This document shows positions 1-7,385 of a stretch of 30,609 nucleotides of DNA, in pieces. Made by a program: the position numbers and the translations under genes. Every line of letters starts with the position of its first letter. Position 1 is the first letter of the stretch. This stretch comes from JAGQUL01 sp038212015 (GTDB lineage: Bacteria; Actinomycetota; Thermoleophilia; Gaiellales; SKUG01), in assembly GCA_038212015.1 (NCBI GenBank), contig JBBQUY010000040.1:1-30609 (forward strand), written 5' to 3'. The notes beneath the pieces were generated by a model that saw only the letters and a list, made by a program, of their open reading frames with translations, made no database searches and was not told the origin of the DNA.

Positions 1-1
1 G

Positions 2-382
2 GAGTCCGCGGTGCGCCTGACGCACCTGCCCACCGGGGTGGTGACGCAGTGCCAGAACGAGCGCTCGCAGCACCAGAACAAGGACACCGCGATGAAGATG
101 ATGCGCGGCAAGCTGTTCCAGCTCAAGCAGCTCGAACGCGAAGCCACCATCAACGCGGAAAAGGGCGGCGCGCAGAACATCGGGTTCGGCAGCCAGATCC
201 GCTCCTACGTCATGCAGCCGTACCAGATGGTCAAGGACCTGCGCACGCGGCACGAGACCGGCAACGTCCAGGCCGTGCTCGACGGCGACCTCGACGACTT
301 CATCCGCTCGTTCCTGCTGCACAAGGCGCAGGGCGGCGTGAATCGGCGCGTCGAGGATCATGAGCTCGAAGATCAGGACTGA
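2..382 (+). CDS. prfB: Peptide chain release factor 2, C-terminal part (gene cut by window start)
   Basis: Release factor 2 reads UGA and UAA stop codons on the ribosome and triggers release of the finished protein. The frame is open from base 2 and ends at TGA 380-382, so only about 126 C-terminal residues are present. They include the stretch THLPTGVVTQCQNERSQ and the later IRSYVMQPYQMVKDLRT, which are conserved in the C-terminal part of class I release factors and match RF2 better than RF1. The GGQ catalytic loop, the stop-codon recognition loop and any programmed frameshift site lie before the window. In many bacteria prfB directly precedes ftsE-ftsX. Here about 5 kb separates them, with two genes on the opposite strand. 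The gene converges with amt, and an inverted repeat lies between the two stop codons. Confidence 0.95.
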   Translation, partial: ESAVRLTHLPTGVVTQCQNERSQHQNKDTAMKMMRGKLFQLKQLEREATINAEKGGAQNIGFGSQIRSYVMQPYQMVKDLRTRHETGNVQAVLDGDLDDFIRSFLLHKAQGGVNRRVEDHELEDQD

Positions 383-398
383 CCCGTCTCGGGCGTGT

Positions 399-461
399 CC
401 ACCGCACGTTGGCTGGTTCGTGCACGTCGGTGACAGGCGTATGTCACCAACGTGCGGGTGG
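399..461. terminator. Nested inverted repeats between the convergent prfB and amt genes
   Basis: CCGCACGTTGG (402-412) is complementary to CCAACGTGCGG (447-457). Inside it, GGTGACA (429-435) and TGTCACC (442-448) form a second perfect 7-bp hairpin with a 6-base loop. The two hairpins share bases, so they are alternatives. There is no U-tract on either side. The position between two stop codons suggests a bidirectional terminator or transcript-end structure, but this is inference. Confidence 0.45.
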
Positions 462-500
462 GACGCGCTCCGCGCACCGCCTCGATCGTCGCGACGCCGT

Positions 501-1931
501 CTACGTCGTCGTGCGTGCTGCCTCGCCGGCGCCGTCGACGTCGGCGTCCCAGTCCATCGAGGCGACGGCGACCCGATCGCGTGACGCGGCTCCGGAGCCG
601 ACGAAGTCGAGCTCCGCGAACTCAGGGTAGCCGGACGCGCCATGCTCGGAGATGTCGAGCCCGACGTGCTCGACGTGCTCGTCGACGCGGATGCCGACCG
701 TGCGCTTCATGGTCCACAACGCGGTGAAGGACAGCGTGAAGCTGAACGCGGCGACGACCCCGATGCCCATCGCCTGGACCCCGAGCTGGTGGAAGCTCCC
801 GGTGTAGACGAGCCCGCCGGTTCCGGTCTCGAGCCGCGCGGCGAGCGACGGCATCGCGAACAGGCCGACTGCGAGCGTGCCCCACACGCCGGCGAGGCCG
901 TGCACCGCGACTGCGCCGATCGGATCGTCGATGCCCATGCGAGCGACGAGCGGGATCGCGAGGTTGGCGACGAGCCCGGCGACGAGCCCGATGATGATCG
1001 CGGCCCACGGTGCCACGAACCCACATGCGGCGGTGATCGCCACGAGGGAGGCGATCACTCCGTTGAGCAGCGTGCCCATGTCCGCGGTGCGGTGCAGGAT
1101 GCGCGCGGCGATGAGTCCGCCGACGAGGCCGGCGGCCGCGCCGAGGTTGGTGGTCAGCGCGACGTACGCCGCGAAGCCGAGGCCACCCCACTCGACACCT
1201 CCGGTCGACCCGGCGTTGAAGCCCATCCAGCCGACCCAGAGGATGAGCGCTCCGATGACCGCGAACGGCATCGAGTGGCCCGGGATCGGTGACTGTGCTG
1301 CGCGGTTGCCGGTGGCGGAGAATCGACCGAGGCGCGGTCCAAGCAGGATCGCGCCCGCGAGCGCGGCAAGCGCGCCCTGCAGGTGCACGACCGTCGATCC
1401 CGCGAAGTCCTGCATGCCTCGCTCGAACAGCCACCCGTCGGAGTGCCAGATCCAGTGGGATACGACGGAATAGATGAGCGTGAACACGACGCCGAACGCG
1501 ATGTAGACCCAGAGCCGGGCCCGCTCGGCCATGGCGCCCCACACGATCGCGAGCGACACGCCGGCGAACGTCACCTGGAAGAACCAGCCCGCCGCGGCCG
1601 GGATGCCGGAGAAGACCGAGAACGGGCCCTTCCCGATCGCGGTCAGCGACGCGGTGTCGGGGAGGAAGCCGCTCGTGCCGACGATCGATGCGAGCCAGCC
1701 TGGCGTGGAGGATGCCCCGTCGCCGAACGCCATCCCGAAACCGACTGCCCAGTACACGAGCGCACACACCGCGAACGTGACGAGGTTCTTGCCGGCGATG
1801 TGCGCGGCGTTCTTCATCCGGGTCATGCCGGCTTCGAAGAGCGCGAAGCCCGCCTGCATGAACAGCACCAGCGTGGCGGCGACGAGTACCCAGGTGGTGT
1901 TGAGGGCGATCGTGAGTTCGGCATCCGACAT
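501..1931 (-). CDS. amt: Ammonium transporter, Amt/AmtB family
   Basis: An integral membrane channel that conducts ammonium or ammonia for nitrogen assimilation. The 476-residue protein starts at ATG 1931, with AAGGAG 9 bases upstream (1941-1946). The N-terminal family signature FMQAGFALFEAGMTRMKN (residues 24-41) is clear. The two pore-lining histidines are present: His183 in DFAGSTVVH (175-183) and His344 in GAVAVHGLAG. About eleven hydrophobic helices are spread across residues 10-410, as expected. The tail contains GLDISEHGASGYPE, the conserved C-terminal region that transmits PII (GlnK) control in this family. It then runs about 40 residues further in an acidic, Ala-rich extension not typical of AmtB. 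No glnK or glnD lies beside it in this window. Two palindromes lie upstream of the start. Confidence 0.96.
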   Translation of the reverse strand: MSDAELTIALNTTWVLVAATLVLFMQAGFALFEAGMTRMKNAAHIAGKNLVTFAVCALVYWAVGFGMAFGDGASSTPGWLASIVGTSGFLPDTASLTAIGKGPFSVFSGIPAAAGWFFQVTFAGVSLAIVWGAMAERARLWVYIAFGVVFTLIYSVVSHWIWHSDGWLFERGMQDFAGSTVVHLQGALAALAGAILLGPRLGRFSATGNRAAQSPIPGHSMPFAVIGALILWVGWMGFNAGSTGGVEWGGLGFAAYVALTTNLGAAAGLVGGLIAARILHRTADMGTLLNGVIASLVAITAACGFVAPWAAIIIGLVAGLVANLAIPLVARMGIDDPIGAVAVHGLAGVWGTLAVGLFAMPSLAARLETGTGGLVYTGSFHQLGVQAMGIGVVAAFSFTLSFTALWTMKRTVGIRVDEHVEHVGLDISEHGASGYPEFAELDFVGSGAASRDRVAVASMDWDADVDGAGEAARTTT

Positions 1932-2014
1932 GTCCGGTGGCTCCTTGGTGAGAACTGGCGTTGTCCCACCATTGCCGATCGGAACGTGAATTCATCCCTG
2001 CTCAACGCGCATTC

Positions 2015-2028
2015 TGTCCACATGGACA
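2015..2028. promoter_or_regulatory. Short palindrome upstream of amt
   Basis: TGTCCA-CA-TGGACA is a perfect 6-2-6 inverted repeat about 85 bases upstream of the amt start codon. It lies in a non-coding stretch of about 180 bases between amt and the end of the protease gene. It could be an operator half of the amt control region. I cannot match it to a known nitrogen regulator site. Confidence 0.3.
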
Positions 2029-2055
2029 ACGTCTCGGCGCGATTCGCGGGGTAAG

Positions 2056-2072
2056 AGTTCCAAAATGGAACT
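2056..2072. promoter_or_regulatory. 17-bp palindrome upstream of amt, candidate operator
   Basis: AGTTCCA-AAA-TGGAACT is a perfect 7-3-7 inverted repeat, and GTA/TAC at the edges extends it with a 2-base bulge. It lies about 125 bases upstream of the amt start in a locally AT-richer patch. The size and symmetry fit a dimeric repressor or activator site. It does not look like the usual GlnR or AmtR sequences, so the regulator is unknown. Confidence 0.4.
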
Positions 2073-2110
2073 TACAAGGGGAACGCGCGGGCCCGTCTGA
2101 CGAAGACGAC

Positions 2111-2136
2111 GAGGGCCGCGGTTCCCCGCGGCCCTC
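2111..2136 (-). terminator. Strong hairpin after the S8 protease gene
   Basis: GAGGGCCGCGG (2111-2121) and CCGCGGCCCTC (2126-2136) form a perfect 11-bp GC-rich stem with a 4-base loop. It starts 25 bases after the protease stop codon (2161-2163, minus strand). There is no U-tract, which is common in high-GC actinobacteria. It probably ends the protease transcript before amt. Confidence 0.75.
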
Positions 2137-2160
2137 GCACGTTGGTCATGTTCGCGGTCG

Positions 2161-3555
2161 TCAGGCGGTGACGAGCGCAGCAGCGTCGACCGGCTTCGGC
2201 ACGAGCAGCTGCTCGGCTGCTGCCAGCGATGCCGGGATGTTGATGATGCCGTTGCCGTACTCGACGTCCCAGCCCGCCGCGCCCTTGTCGGTCGCGCCGG
2301 CGGTGAGGACAGCGGTCAGCTGGTCGTCGCTGAGCTGCGGGTACTTGCTGAGAATCGCCAGGATCGCCGCGCTCATGTGCGGCTGCGCCATCGACGTGCC
2401 GCTCATCTTCGAGTACTTGTTGCCCGGGGTGCTCGAGATGGTGTCGACGCCAGGAGCCGCGTAGTCCGGCTTCGGCGTGGTCGATCCGGCAGGGAACGGG
2501 GCCGGTCCGCGCGAGCTGAACTTGGCGACGTTGCCGTTCGAGTCGACCGCCGCGGTGGCGACGACCTCGGGGAACTGTCCCGGCGACGAGATCGACTGTG
2601 CGCCAGGTCCCTTGTTACCGGCGCTCTTGACCGGGACGATGCCTGCGGCGCGCAGGTCCTGCAGGCTCTCCTGGAACAGGTCCTCGTTGCTCGGGCCGGT
2701 CCACCACGACATGCCGACCACGTCGGGCGCGAGGTCGGGTCGTGCCCCGGTGCCGTCGATCTTCGTCGGGGCGAGCATCCACTGCAGCGACTTGAGCGTC
2801 GAGTCGACCTGGCCCGTGAGGCCCGCCGCGGAGATGAACTTCGCCTTCGGTGCGACGCCGACGCCCTCGCCGGTCACCGTGCCGATGGTGTGGGTGCCGT
2901 GACCGTGCGAGTCCTTCGGAGCGGCGGCCTTGCCGGTCGGATCGAACCAGTTGTAGTCGTGGCTGCCGCTGGCGGTGCCGCGGTAGTCGTCAGCGATCGC
3001 CTCGTGCGTGACGTCGGCACCGGTGTCGATGCTGCCATAGACGAGTCCGTTGCCGTCGGCGCCGAGGTCCCAGCCGGCAGGTGCGCCGATCAGGTCCACG
3101 CCGTACGGGCGCTCGGTGGGCGGGGCGACCTCGACGATCGGCTCGTCGACCAAGTCGAGGCCGAAGGGCACTTCACCGGGCGCGAGCGTCGGGATCTCGG
3201 TGCCGCGCAGCTTCGCGCCGTTCTGGTTGGAGTAGATCGCCTTGACGCCCTCCGCAGCCTGGAAAGCCGCAGCGACGACGGATGCCTTGCCGCTCTTGGG
3301 AGTCACGACGAGCATGTTCGGCGACACGAGCAACTCGTAGCCGGTCACCGCGCCCTCGTTCTTGAGGCGCTCGGCGATCTCGATGAGCGGTGCCTGCGAT
3401 TCCTGGGCCGTCTTCACCAGTGCCTCGTACGCGGCCGTCTTGCGAGCGGCGCCGCGATCCATCGTCTGGATGGTGCTGAAGTCCGGTCGAGCCGAGAGCT
3501 TCACGAGCAGCGCGGTGGAGGCGGCCGTCGGAGCCGCGGGGGAAATGGCGTTCAT
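2161..3555 (-). CDS. Subtilisin-like serine protease (S8 family) with prodomain, no signal peptide
   Basis: A 464-residue serine peptidase of the subtilase family, closest in layout to bacillopeptidase-F-type enzymes. The catalytic triad is intact: Asp177 in SIDTGAD, His219 in SHGHGTH, Ser388 in GTSMAQPH. The oxyanion Asn314 is in SAGNKG. Residues 18-110 resemble an I9-type inhibitor prodomain that would fold the enzyme and then be cut off. I chose ATG 3555, because the frame upstream overlaps the promoter region and neighbouring genes on the other strand and encodes nothing recognisable. A weak AGGGAC precedes it. The start MNAISPAAPTAAS has no Sec or Tat signal and no membrane segment, which is odd for a proenzyme-type subtilase. 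A strong hairpin follows the stop codon. The substrate is unknown. Confidence 0.92.
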   Translation of the reverse strand: MNAISPAAPTAASTALLVKLSARPDFSTIQTMDRGAARKTAAYEALVKTAQESQAPLIEIAERLKNEGAVTGYELLVSPNMLVVTPKSGKASVVAAAFQAAEGVKAIYSNQNGAKLRGTEIPTLAPGEVPFGLDLVDEPIVEVAPPTERPYGVDLIGAPAGWDLGADGNGLVYGSIDTGADVTHEAIADDYRGTASGSHDYNWFDPTGKAAAPKDSHGHGTHTIGTVTGEGVGVAPKAKFISAAGLTGQVDSTLKSLQWMLAPTKIDGTGARPDLAPDVVGMSWWTGPSNEDLFQESLQDLRAAGIVPVKSAGNKGPGAQSISSPGQFPEVVATAAVDSNGNVAKFSSRGPAPFPAGSTTPKPDYAAPGVDTISSTPGNKYSKMSGTSMAQPHMSAAILAILSKYPQLSDDQLTAVLTAGATDKGAAGWDVEYGNGIINIPASLAAAEQLLVPKPVDAAALVTA

Positions 3556-3580
3556 TCGAGTACGTCCCTGTCGTCGAATC

Positions 3581-3602
3581 ACGTGCGCGTCCCTGCGCAC
3601 GT
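3581..3602. promoter_or_regulatory. Inverted repeat in the leader of the S8 protease gene
   Basis: ACGTGCGC (3581-3588) and GCGCACGT (3595-3602) are perfectly complementary with a 6-base spacer, 25 bases upstream of the protease start. A smaller hairpin, CGAGA-atca-TCTCG (3608-3621), follows. The pair sits in the divergent region shared with the membrane-protein gene at 3757. It could be an operator or a leader RNA structure. Confidence 0.4.
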
Positions 3603-3756
3603 TGTTCCGAGAATCATCTCGCATCCGTTCGATCCGTGTTGCAGTTGGCGCAACCTCAGTGCTGATCGGGCAAGAACGGCAGGTTCGAACGTGCAGCGAT
3701 CTGACGGTCGGGCATAGAACCAACGAAGAACCGCAACTCGAAGGAGGCGACCGGGA

Positions 3757-4410
3757 ATGCCCGTCAGCACCAAGACCAAGGCAGTGGCAGGGCTCGCGAT
3801 GCTCGACATCGTGCGCCAGGTGGCAACCGCATGGTCGGCCAAGCATCAGGCCGAGCAGCAGCGCATCGGCTTCGGCCACGGGCTGCGCGAGGACGCGCGT
3901 CAGGTGCTGCGCGATGCTCGCGACCACGTTCCGAGCCGCAGCCAGCTGCAGTGGGGCTTCCCGCCCGTGCGTCGACAGCCGACCTTCGCCGACCGCATGC
4001 GCACGTGGGGGCCCGTCGCTGTCGTCGTCGTGGCATCGACCGCGGCAGTGATCATCGCCGCGCGTGCGATCGCACGCCGCGACGCCGAACGCGAGCCGGA
4101 TCAGCTCGCGACGGCGACGCCGGTTCTCGGCGCGGTTCGCGCGGGCAGCTCGGCGATCGATGCAGGCGTGGCAAAGGTCGTCGAGGGTGGATCGAACGTT
4201 GCCACCGGAACCGCGAGCGCGATCGCTGCGGGCAGCAGCGCCGTGCGAACCGCGACGGTGAACCGCGCGAAGGTGGAGGTCGACCATCGAGTCGTGCGTC
4301 CGGCCAGGCGCAAGGCGGTCCTGTACGGCTCGATCGGCGCGGTCGGCCTGACCGCCTACGTGATCCTGATCGCGGTGATCGTGCAGCTCGTCGTCGGCGC
4401 GGCGTCGTGA
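3757..4410 (+). CDS. Hypothetical protein with two membrane helices
   Basis: I do not recognise this 217-residue protein. It starts at ATG 3757 after a near-perfect AAGGAGG (3741-3747, spacing 9). Residues 1-80 are mostly polar and helical. A first membrane helix lies at about 85-107 (WGPVAVVVVASTAAVIIAAR). A middle region of Ala, Gly, Ser and Thr follows, then a second helix at about 190-214 near the end. Its stop TGA (4408-4410) overlaps the GTG start of the YihY-family gene in a GTGA arrangement, so the two are probably translated together and may act together in the membrane. It may be a holin-like or YtxH-like accessory protein, but this is a guess. The upstream 200 bases are a divergent promoter region shared with the protease. 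Confidence 0.8.
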   Translation: MPVSTKTKAVAGLAMLDIVRQVATAWSAKHQAEQQRIGFGHGLREDARQVLRDARDHVPSRSQLQWGFPPVRRQPTFADRMRTWGPVAVVVVASTAAVIIAARAIARRDAEREPDQLATATPVLGAVRAGSSAIDAGVAKVVEGGSNVATGTASAIAAGSSAVRTATVNRAKVEVDHRVVRPARRKAVLYGSIGAVGLTAYVILIAVIVQLVVGAAS

Positions 4411-5327
4411 CCCACGCGGACGCTCCTCGCGCGCGCGAGTTGCGACAGGTCGCCGACATCGGGTTCCTGCGCGCCGTGATCCGGCGCATGGGGGAGCTGC
4501 ATCTTCCGGCGTATGCCGCCGGCCTGGCGTACGGTGCGGTGTTCGCACTGCTGCCCATGCTCGCGCTGCTCGTGATGCTGCTCGGCGTCTTCAATGCGAC
4601 GGGGCTCGTGGCCGAAGGTATGTCGCAGCTGGGCGCGGTGTTGCCCGCGGACGCCACGGAGCTCATCGACCACCAGCTGACGTCGATCGCCACGACGCAT
4701 GATCAGGGCGCCTTCGGCGTCGGCGTCATCGTGAGCGCACTCGTCGCGCTCTGGGGCGCGAGCGGGGCGATGCGTCGCGTGATGGAGGCGTTGAACGTCG
4801 TGCATCGTGCGGAGGAAACCCGCTCGTTCATCCGCAAGCTCGGCGTATCGATCACCATGGCCTTCGGCGCCATCCTCATCATCGTCGCGACCCTTCTCGT
4901 CACCGTGCTCGGCGGCGAGGCAGCCGCCCGTGTGTTCGAGGTCGCCGACCTCGGCGAGTCCGCCAAGGATGCGTGGCTGGTGCTGCGCTGGCCGGTGCTG
5001 CTCGTGCTCGCATGGGCCGGCATCGCCGGCGCCTACCGGTTCGCACCCGCCACTCGTCAGGTCGGCGGGCTGCTCACGCCCGGCACGATCTTCGCCGTCG
5101 TCGGGTGGGTGCTGTTCTCCGTTGCGTTCTCCTGGTACGTGAGCGGCATCGGCGACATGAGCGCCTCGTGGGGATCGGTCGCCGGCGTGATCGTGTTTCT
5201 CCTGTACCTGCAGTACGCGGGACTCATCGTGTTGCTGGGCGCCCTCATCGACGTGGAGCTGTTCGACCGCGGGCGTCCGACGAGTCGCCTGCGCAGGTGG
5301 ATGCGCGTGCCGCCGACTGGGGAGTGA
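4407..5327 (+). CDS. YihY/virulence factor BrkB family membrane protein
   Basis: A 306-residue inner-membrane protein of the YihY/BrkB (UPF0761) family, which is broadly conserved and often proposed to act in envelope transport, though its substrate is not settled. The start is taken as GTG 4407, which overlaps the stop codon of the preceding gene. Family features include LPAYAAGLAYGAVFALLPML near the N terminus, the region around WGASGAMRRVMEALNVVH, the helix pair after LRWPVLLVLAW, and the C-terminal YLQYAGLIVLLGALIDVELF. Five to six membrane helices can be seen, and the length is normal for the family. The frame remains open upstream to 3831, but that part overlaps the previous gene and was rejected. 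Confidence 0.9.
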   Translation: MTHADAPRARELRQVADIGFLRAVIRRMGELHLPAYAAGLAYGAVFALLPMLALLVMLLGVFNATGLVAEGMSQLGAVLPADATELIDHQLTSIATTHDQGAFGVGVIVSALVALWGASGAMRRVMEALNVVHRAEETRSFIRKLGVSITMAFGAILIIVATLLVTVLGGEAAARVFEVADLGESAKDAWLVLRWPVLLVLAWAGIAGAYRFAPATRQVGGLLTPGTIFAVVGWVLFSVAFSWYVSGIGDMSASWGSVAGVIVFLLYLQYAGLIVLLGALIDVELFDRGRPTSRLRRWMRVPPTGE

Positions 5328-5435
5328 TCACTCACCTCGGCGGCGGCCGGACCCGGACATGGGTGCGTCCCCGCCCGACCAGATCGTGGCCCTGCACCTC
5401 GAAGTTCGGGCACGATTGGCGCAGCATCTGCAACC

Positions 5436-6368
5436 ATGCCAGTCATGAGCGATACCCACAGGCCGTCGGATACGGGCTCCATGCGCATCAGCGCCGCCGA
5501 TCCCGCGACGCAGACGATGAACCAGGTCGGCCTCAAGCCGCCGGGCAGCGCCATGGTCGTGTTCGACCGCGTCTGCAAGCGCTACGAGGAAAGCGATCAC
5601 ACGTCGGTCGGCATGGACGACGTGTCCCTGCGCATCGACAAGGGCGAGTTCGTCTTCGTCGTCGGCCACTCCGGTTCCGGCAAGTCCACGTTCATCCGCC
5701 TGATGCTCAAGGAGCTCGATCCGGACAGCGGCAAGATCATGGTCGGTGGACGATCGCTCGCCACGCTCAAGCGCTCCAAGGTTCCACTGCTGCGCCGCAA
5801 CATCGGCTGCGTCTTCCAGGACTTCAAGCTGCTTCCGAACCGCACCGTGTTCGAGAACATCGCCTACGCCATGCAGGTGACGGGCGCCTCCAAGACCGAC
5901 ATCCGCCGCCGCGTGCCGCAGATCATCCACCTCGTCGGCCTGTCCGAGAAGGTCGATCGCTACCCGGACGAGCTGTCCGGCGGCGAGCAGCAGCGCGTGT
6001 CGATCGCCCGTGCGTTCATCAACAAGCCGCCGCTGCTGATCGCGGACGAGCCGACCGGAAACCTCGATCCCGAGACGAGCCTCGGCATCATGGACCTGCT
6101 CCTTCGCATCAACCGTGAAGGTGGTACGACCGTGATCGTCGCGACGCATGACACGGGCATCGTCGACCGACTGCGCAAGCGCGTGATCCAGCTCGACGGT
6201 GGCCGACTGGTCCGCGACGAGGCGCGCGGTGGCTACACCGACACCGTCGCGCAGGAGATCGGTCTCCCGCAGGGCACGAGCCAGTTCCCGAGCGTCAGCG
6301 GACACGTTCCCGGCACGACCGGCGTGTTCCCGACCGTCAATCCGAACCAGACCCCGGAAGGTTCCTGA
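5436..6368 (+). CDS. ftsE: Cell division ATP-binding protein FtsE, with N- and C-terminal extensions
   Basis: The ATPase of the FtsEX complex, which couples ATP hydrolysis at the divisome to activation of peptidoglycan hydrolases outside the cell. All ABC motifs are intact: Walker A GHSGSGKST (77-85), Q-loop FQDFKLLPNRTVFENIAY, signature LSGGEQQRVSIARA (180-193), Walker B LLIADEPTGNLDP, and H-loop His in THD. The FtsE core begins at about residue 40 (MVVFDRVCKRY). At 310 residues it is some 80 longer than usual: about 39 extra at the N terminus and about 45 at the C terminus, the latter rich in Pro, Gly, Thr and Ser. The start could be ATG 5436, 5445 or 5553. No good Shine-Dalgarno supports any of them. 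ftsX follows after a single base. Confidence 0.95.
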   Translation: MPVMSDTHRPSDTGSMRISAADPATQTMNQVGLKPPGSAMVVFDRVCKRYEESDHTSVGMDDVSLRIDKGEFVFVVGHSGSGKSTFIRLMLKELDPDSGKIMVGGRSLATLKRSKVPLLRRNIGCVFQDFKLLPNRTVFENIAYAMQVTGASKTDIRRRVPQIIHLVGLSEKVDRYPDELSGGEQQRVSIARAFINKPPLLIADEPTGNLDPETSLGIMDLLLRINREGGTTVIVATHDTGIVDRLRKRVIQLDGGRLVRDEARGGYTDTVAQEIGLPQGTSQFPSVSGHVPGTTGVFPTVNPNQTPEGS

Positions 6369-6369
6369 C

Positions 6370-7260
6370 ATGCGCAGCCGCATGGGTTTCTACTTCTCCG
6401 AGGCGCTCCGTTCGCTCTCGACCAACAAGGCGACGTCGTTCGCGGCCGTGATCGCGATGCTCGTCGCGCTCATGATCGTCGGCATCACCGCCGCGGGCTT
6501 CTCGTGGGCGCAGAGCAAGGGTCAACAGGTCCAGCAGGACGCGGGCATCGTCAAGGTGTTCCTGAACGAGACCGTGTCCGACCAGGAAGTCAACGCGCTC
6601 CGCATCGACCTGGAGCGAAACTCCAACGTCGACAACGTCCAGTTCGTCTCGAAGGCCGAAGCGCTCAAGCGCGCGAAGAAGCTGTTCGAGGAGTCGCCGG
6701 GCGTCATCGAGAACCTGCCGGGCAACCCGTTCCCGGCATCGCTCGACGCAAAGCTCAAGGACCCGACCAAGATGGAAGCCGTCGCCAAGGCGATGGAAGG
6801 TCAGCCGGGCGTCGATGACGTCGGCACCGGTGGCGAGAAGGCCGAGCGTGCCATCAACGTCATCCAGATCGTCACGGTCGCGCTGTTCGCGATCGGCATC
6901 GGCATCCTCGTGGCAGCAACCGTGCTCGTCGCGAACACGATCCGCCTGTCGATCTACAGCCGCCGCCGCGAGATCGAGGTCATGAAGCTGGTCGGTGCGT
7001 CCAACGGCTTCGTGCGCATGCCGTTCATGATCGAAGGCTTCCTCTGCGGCGTGTTCGCATCCGTGCTTGCCACGATCGCCGTATTCGGATCGATCAAGGT
7101 GCTCGGCAACGCGTTCAGCGGCCTGGTCGAGAGCGACGGCATCGGCAACGCGACCGGCGACGTGCCGGTCGCCTACATCGCGCTCGGCCTGTTCGGACTG
7201 GGCATCGCGCTCGGCATGTTCGGCAGCGCGTCTTCCATGCGCAAGTACCTCAAGACCTGA
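6370..7260 (+). CDS. ftsX: Cell division protein FtsX (permease-like subunit)
   Basis: The membrane partner of FtsE, 296 residues, start ATG 6370 one base after the ftsE stop codon, so the two are surely one operon. The layout is typical: a short cytoplasmic N terminus, one membrane helix at about 22-45 (SFAAVIAMLVALMIVGITAA), an extracellular domain from about 48 to 165 that would contact a cell-wall hydrolase regulator, then three membrane helices. The conserved cytoplasmic stretch SRRREIEVMKLVGASNGFVRMPF lies between the second and third helices. In actinobacteria the partner is often a RipC- or PcsB-like endopeptidase. No such gene is seen directly beside it here. Confidence 0.95.
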   Translation: MRSRMGFYFSEALRSLSTNKATSFAAVIAMLVALMIVGITAAGFSWAQSKGQQVQQDAGIVKVFLNETVSDQEVNALRIDLERNSNVDNVQFVSKAEALKRAKKLFEESPGVIENLPGNPFPASLDAKLKDPTKMEAVAKAMEGQPGVDDVGTGGEKAERAINVIQIVTVALFAIGIGILVAATVLVANTIRLSIYSRRREIEVMKLVGASNGFVRMPFMIEGFLCGVFASVLATIAVFGSIKVLGNAFSGLVESDGIGNATGDVPVAYIALGLFGLGIALGMFGSASSMRKYLKT

Positions 7261-7261
7261 T

Positions 7262-7369
7262 CCTGAGGCGGTCGACCAGCACGATCGCTGCGTCGCTGCT
7301 CGCTCGACGGGCGGGAGCCCGCCTTCGCTCGCGCTCCTTGCGCTCGCACCGCTCGCCCACCTCAGGAAT
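7262..7369 (+). other. Non-coding spacer with inverted repeats between ftsX and the RNase gene
   Basis: The 125-base gap holds no gene. TCCTGAGG just after the ftsX stop is complementary to CCTCAGGA near 7360, and GGCGGG-AG-CCCGCC (about 7310-7323) forms a compact inner hairpin. Together they could form a long imperfect stem that ends or attenuates the ftsEX transcript. There is no clear U-tract. Confidence 0.4.
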
Positions 7370-7385
7370 TGGGTAGGCACAGGCA

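Noticed and set aside
622..1995. Second long minus-strand frame over amt
   Set aside because: It is the Arg-rich shadow of the amt frame and shows no membrane helices or motifs.
3556..4548. Upstream in-frame extension of the S8 protease gene
   Set aside because: It would overlap the well-supported genes at 3757 and 4407 on the other strand and encodes Arg/His-rich sequence without similarity to subtilase N termini.
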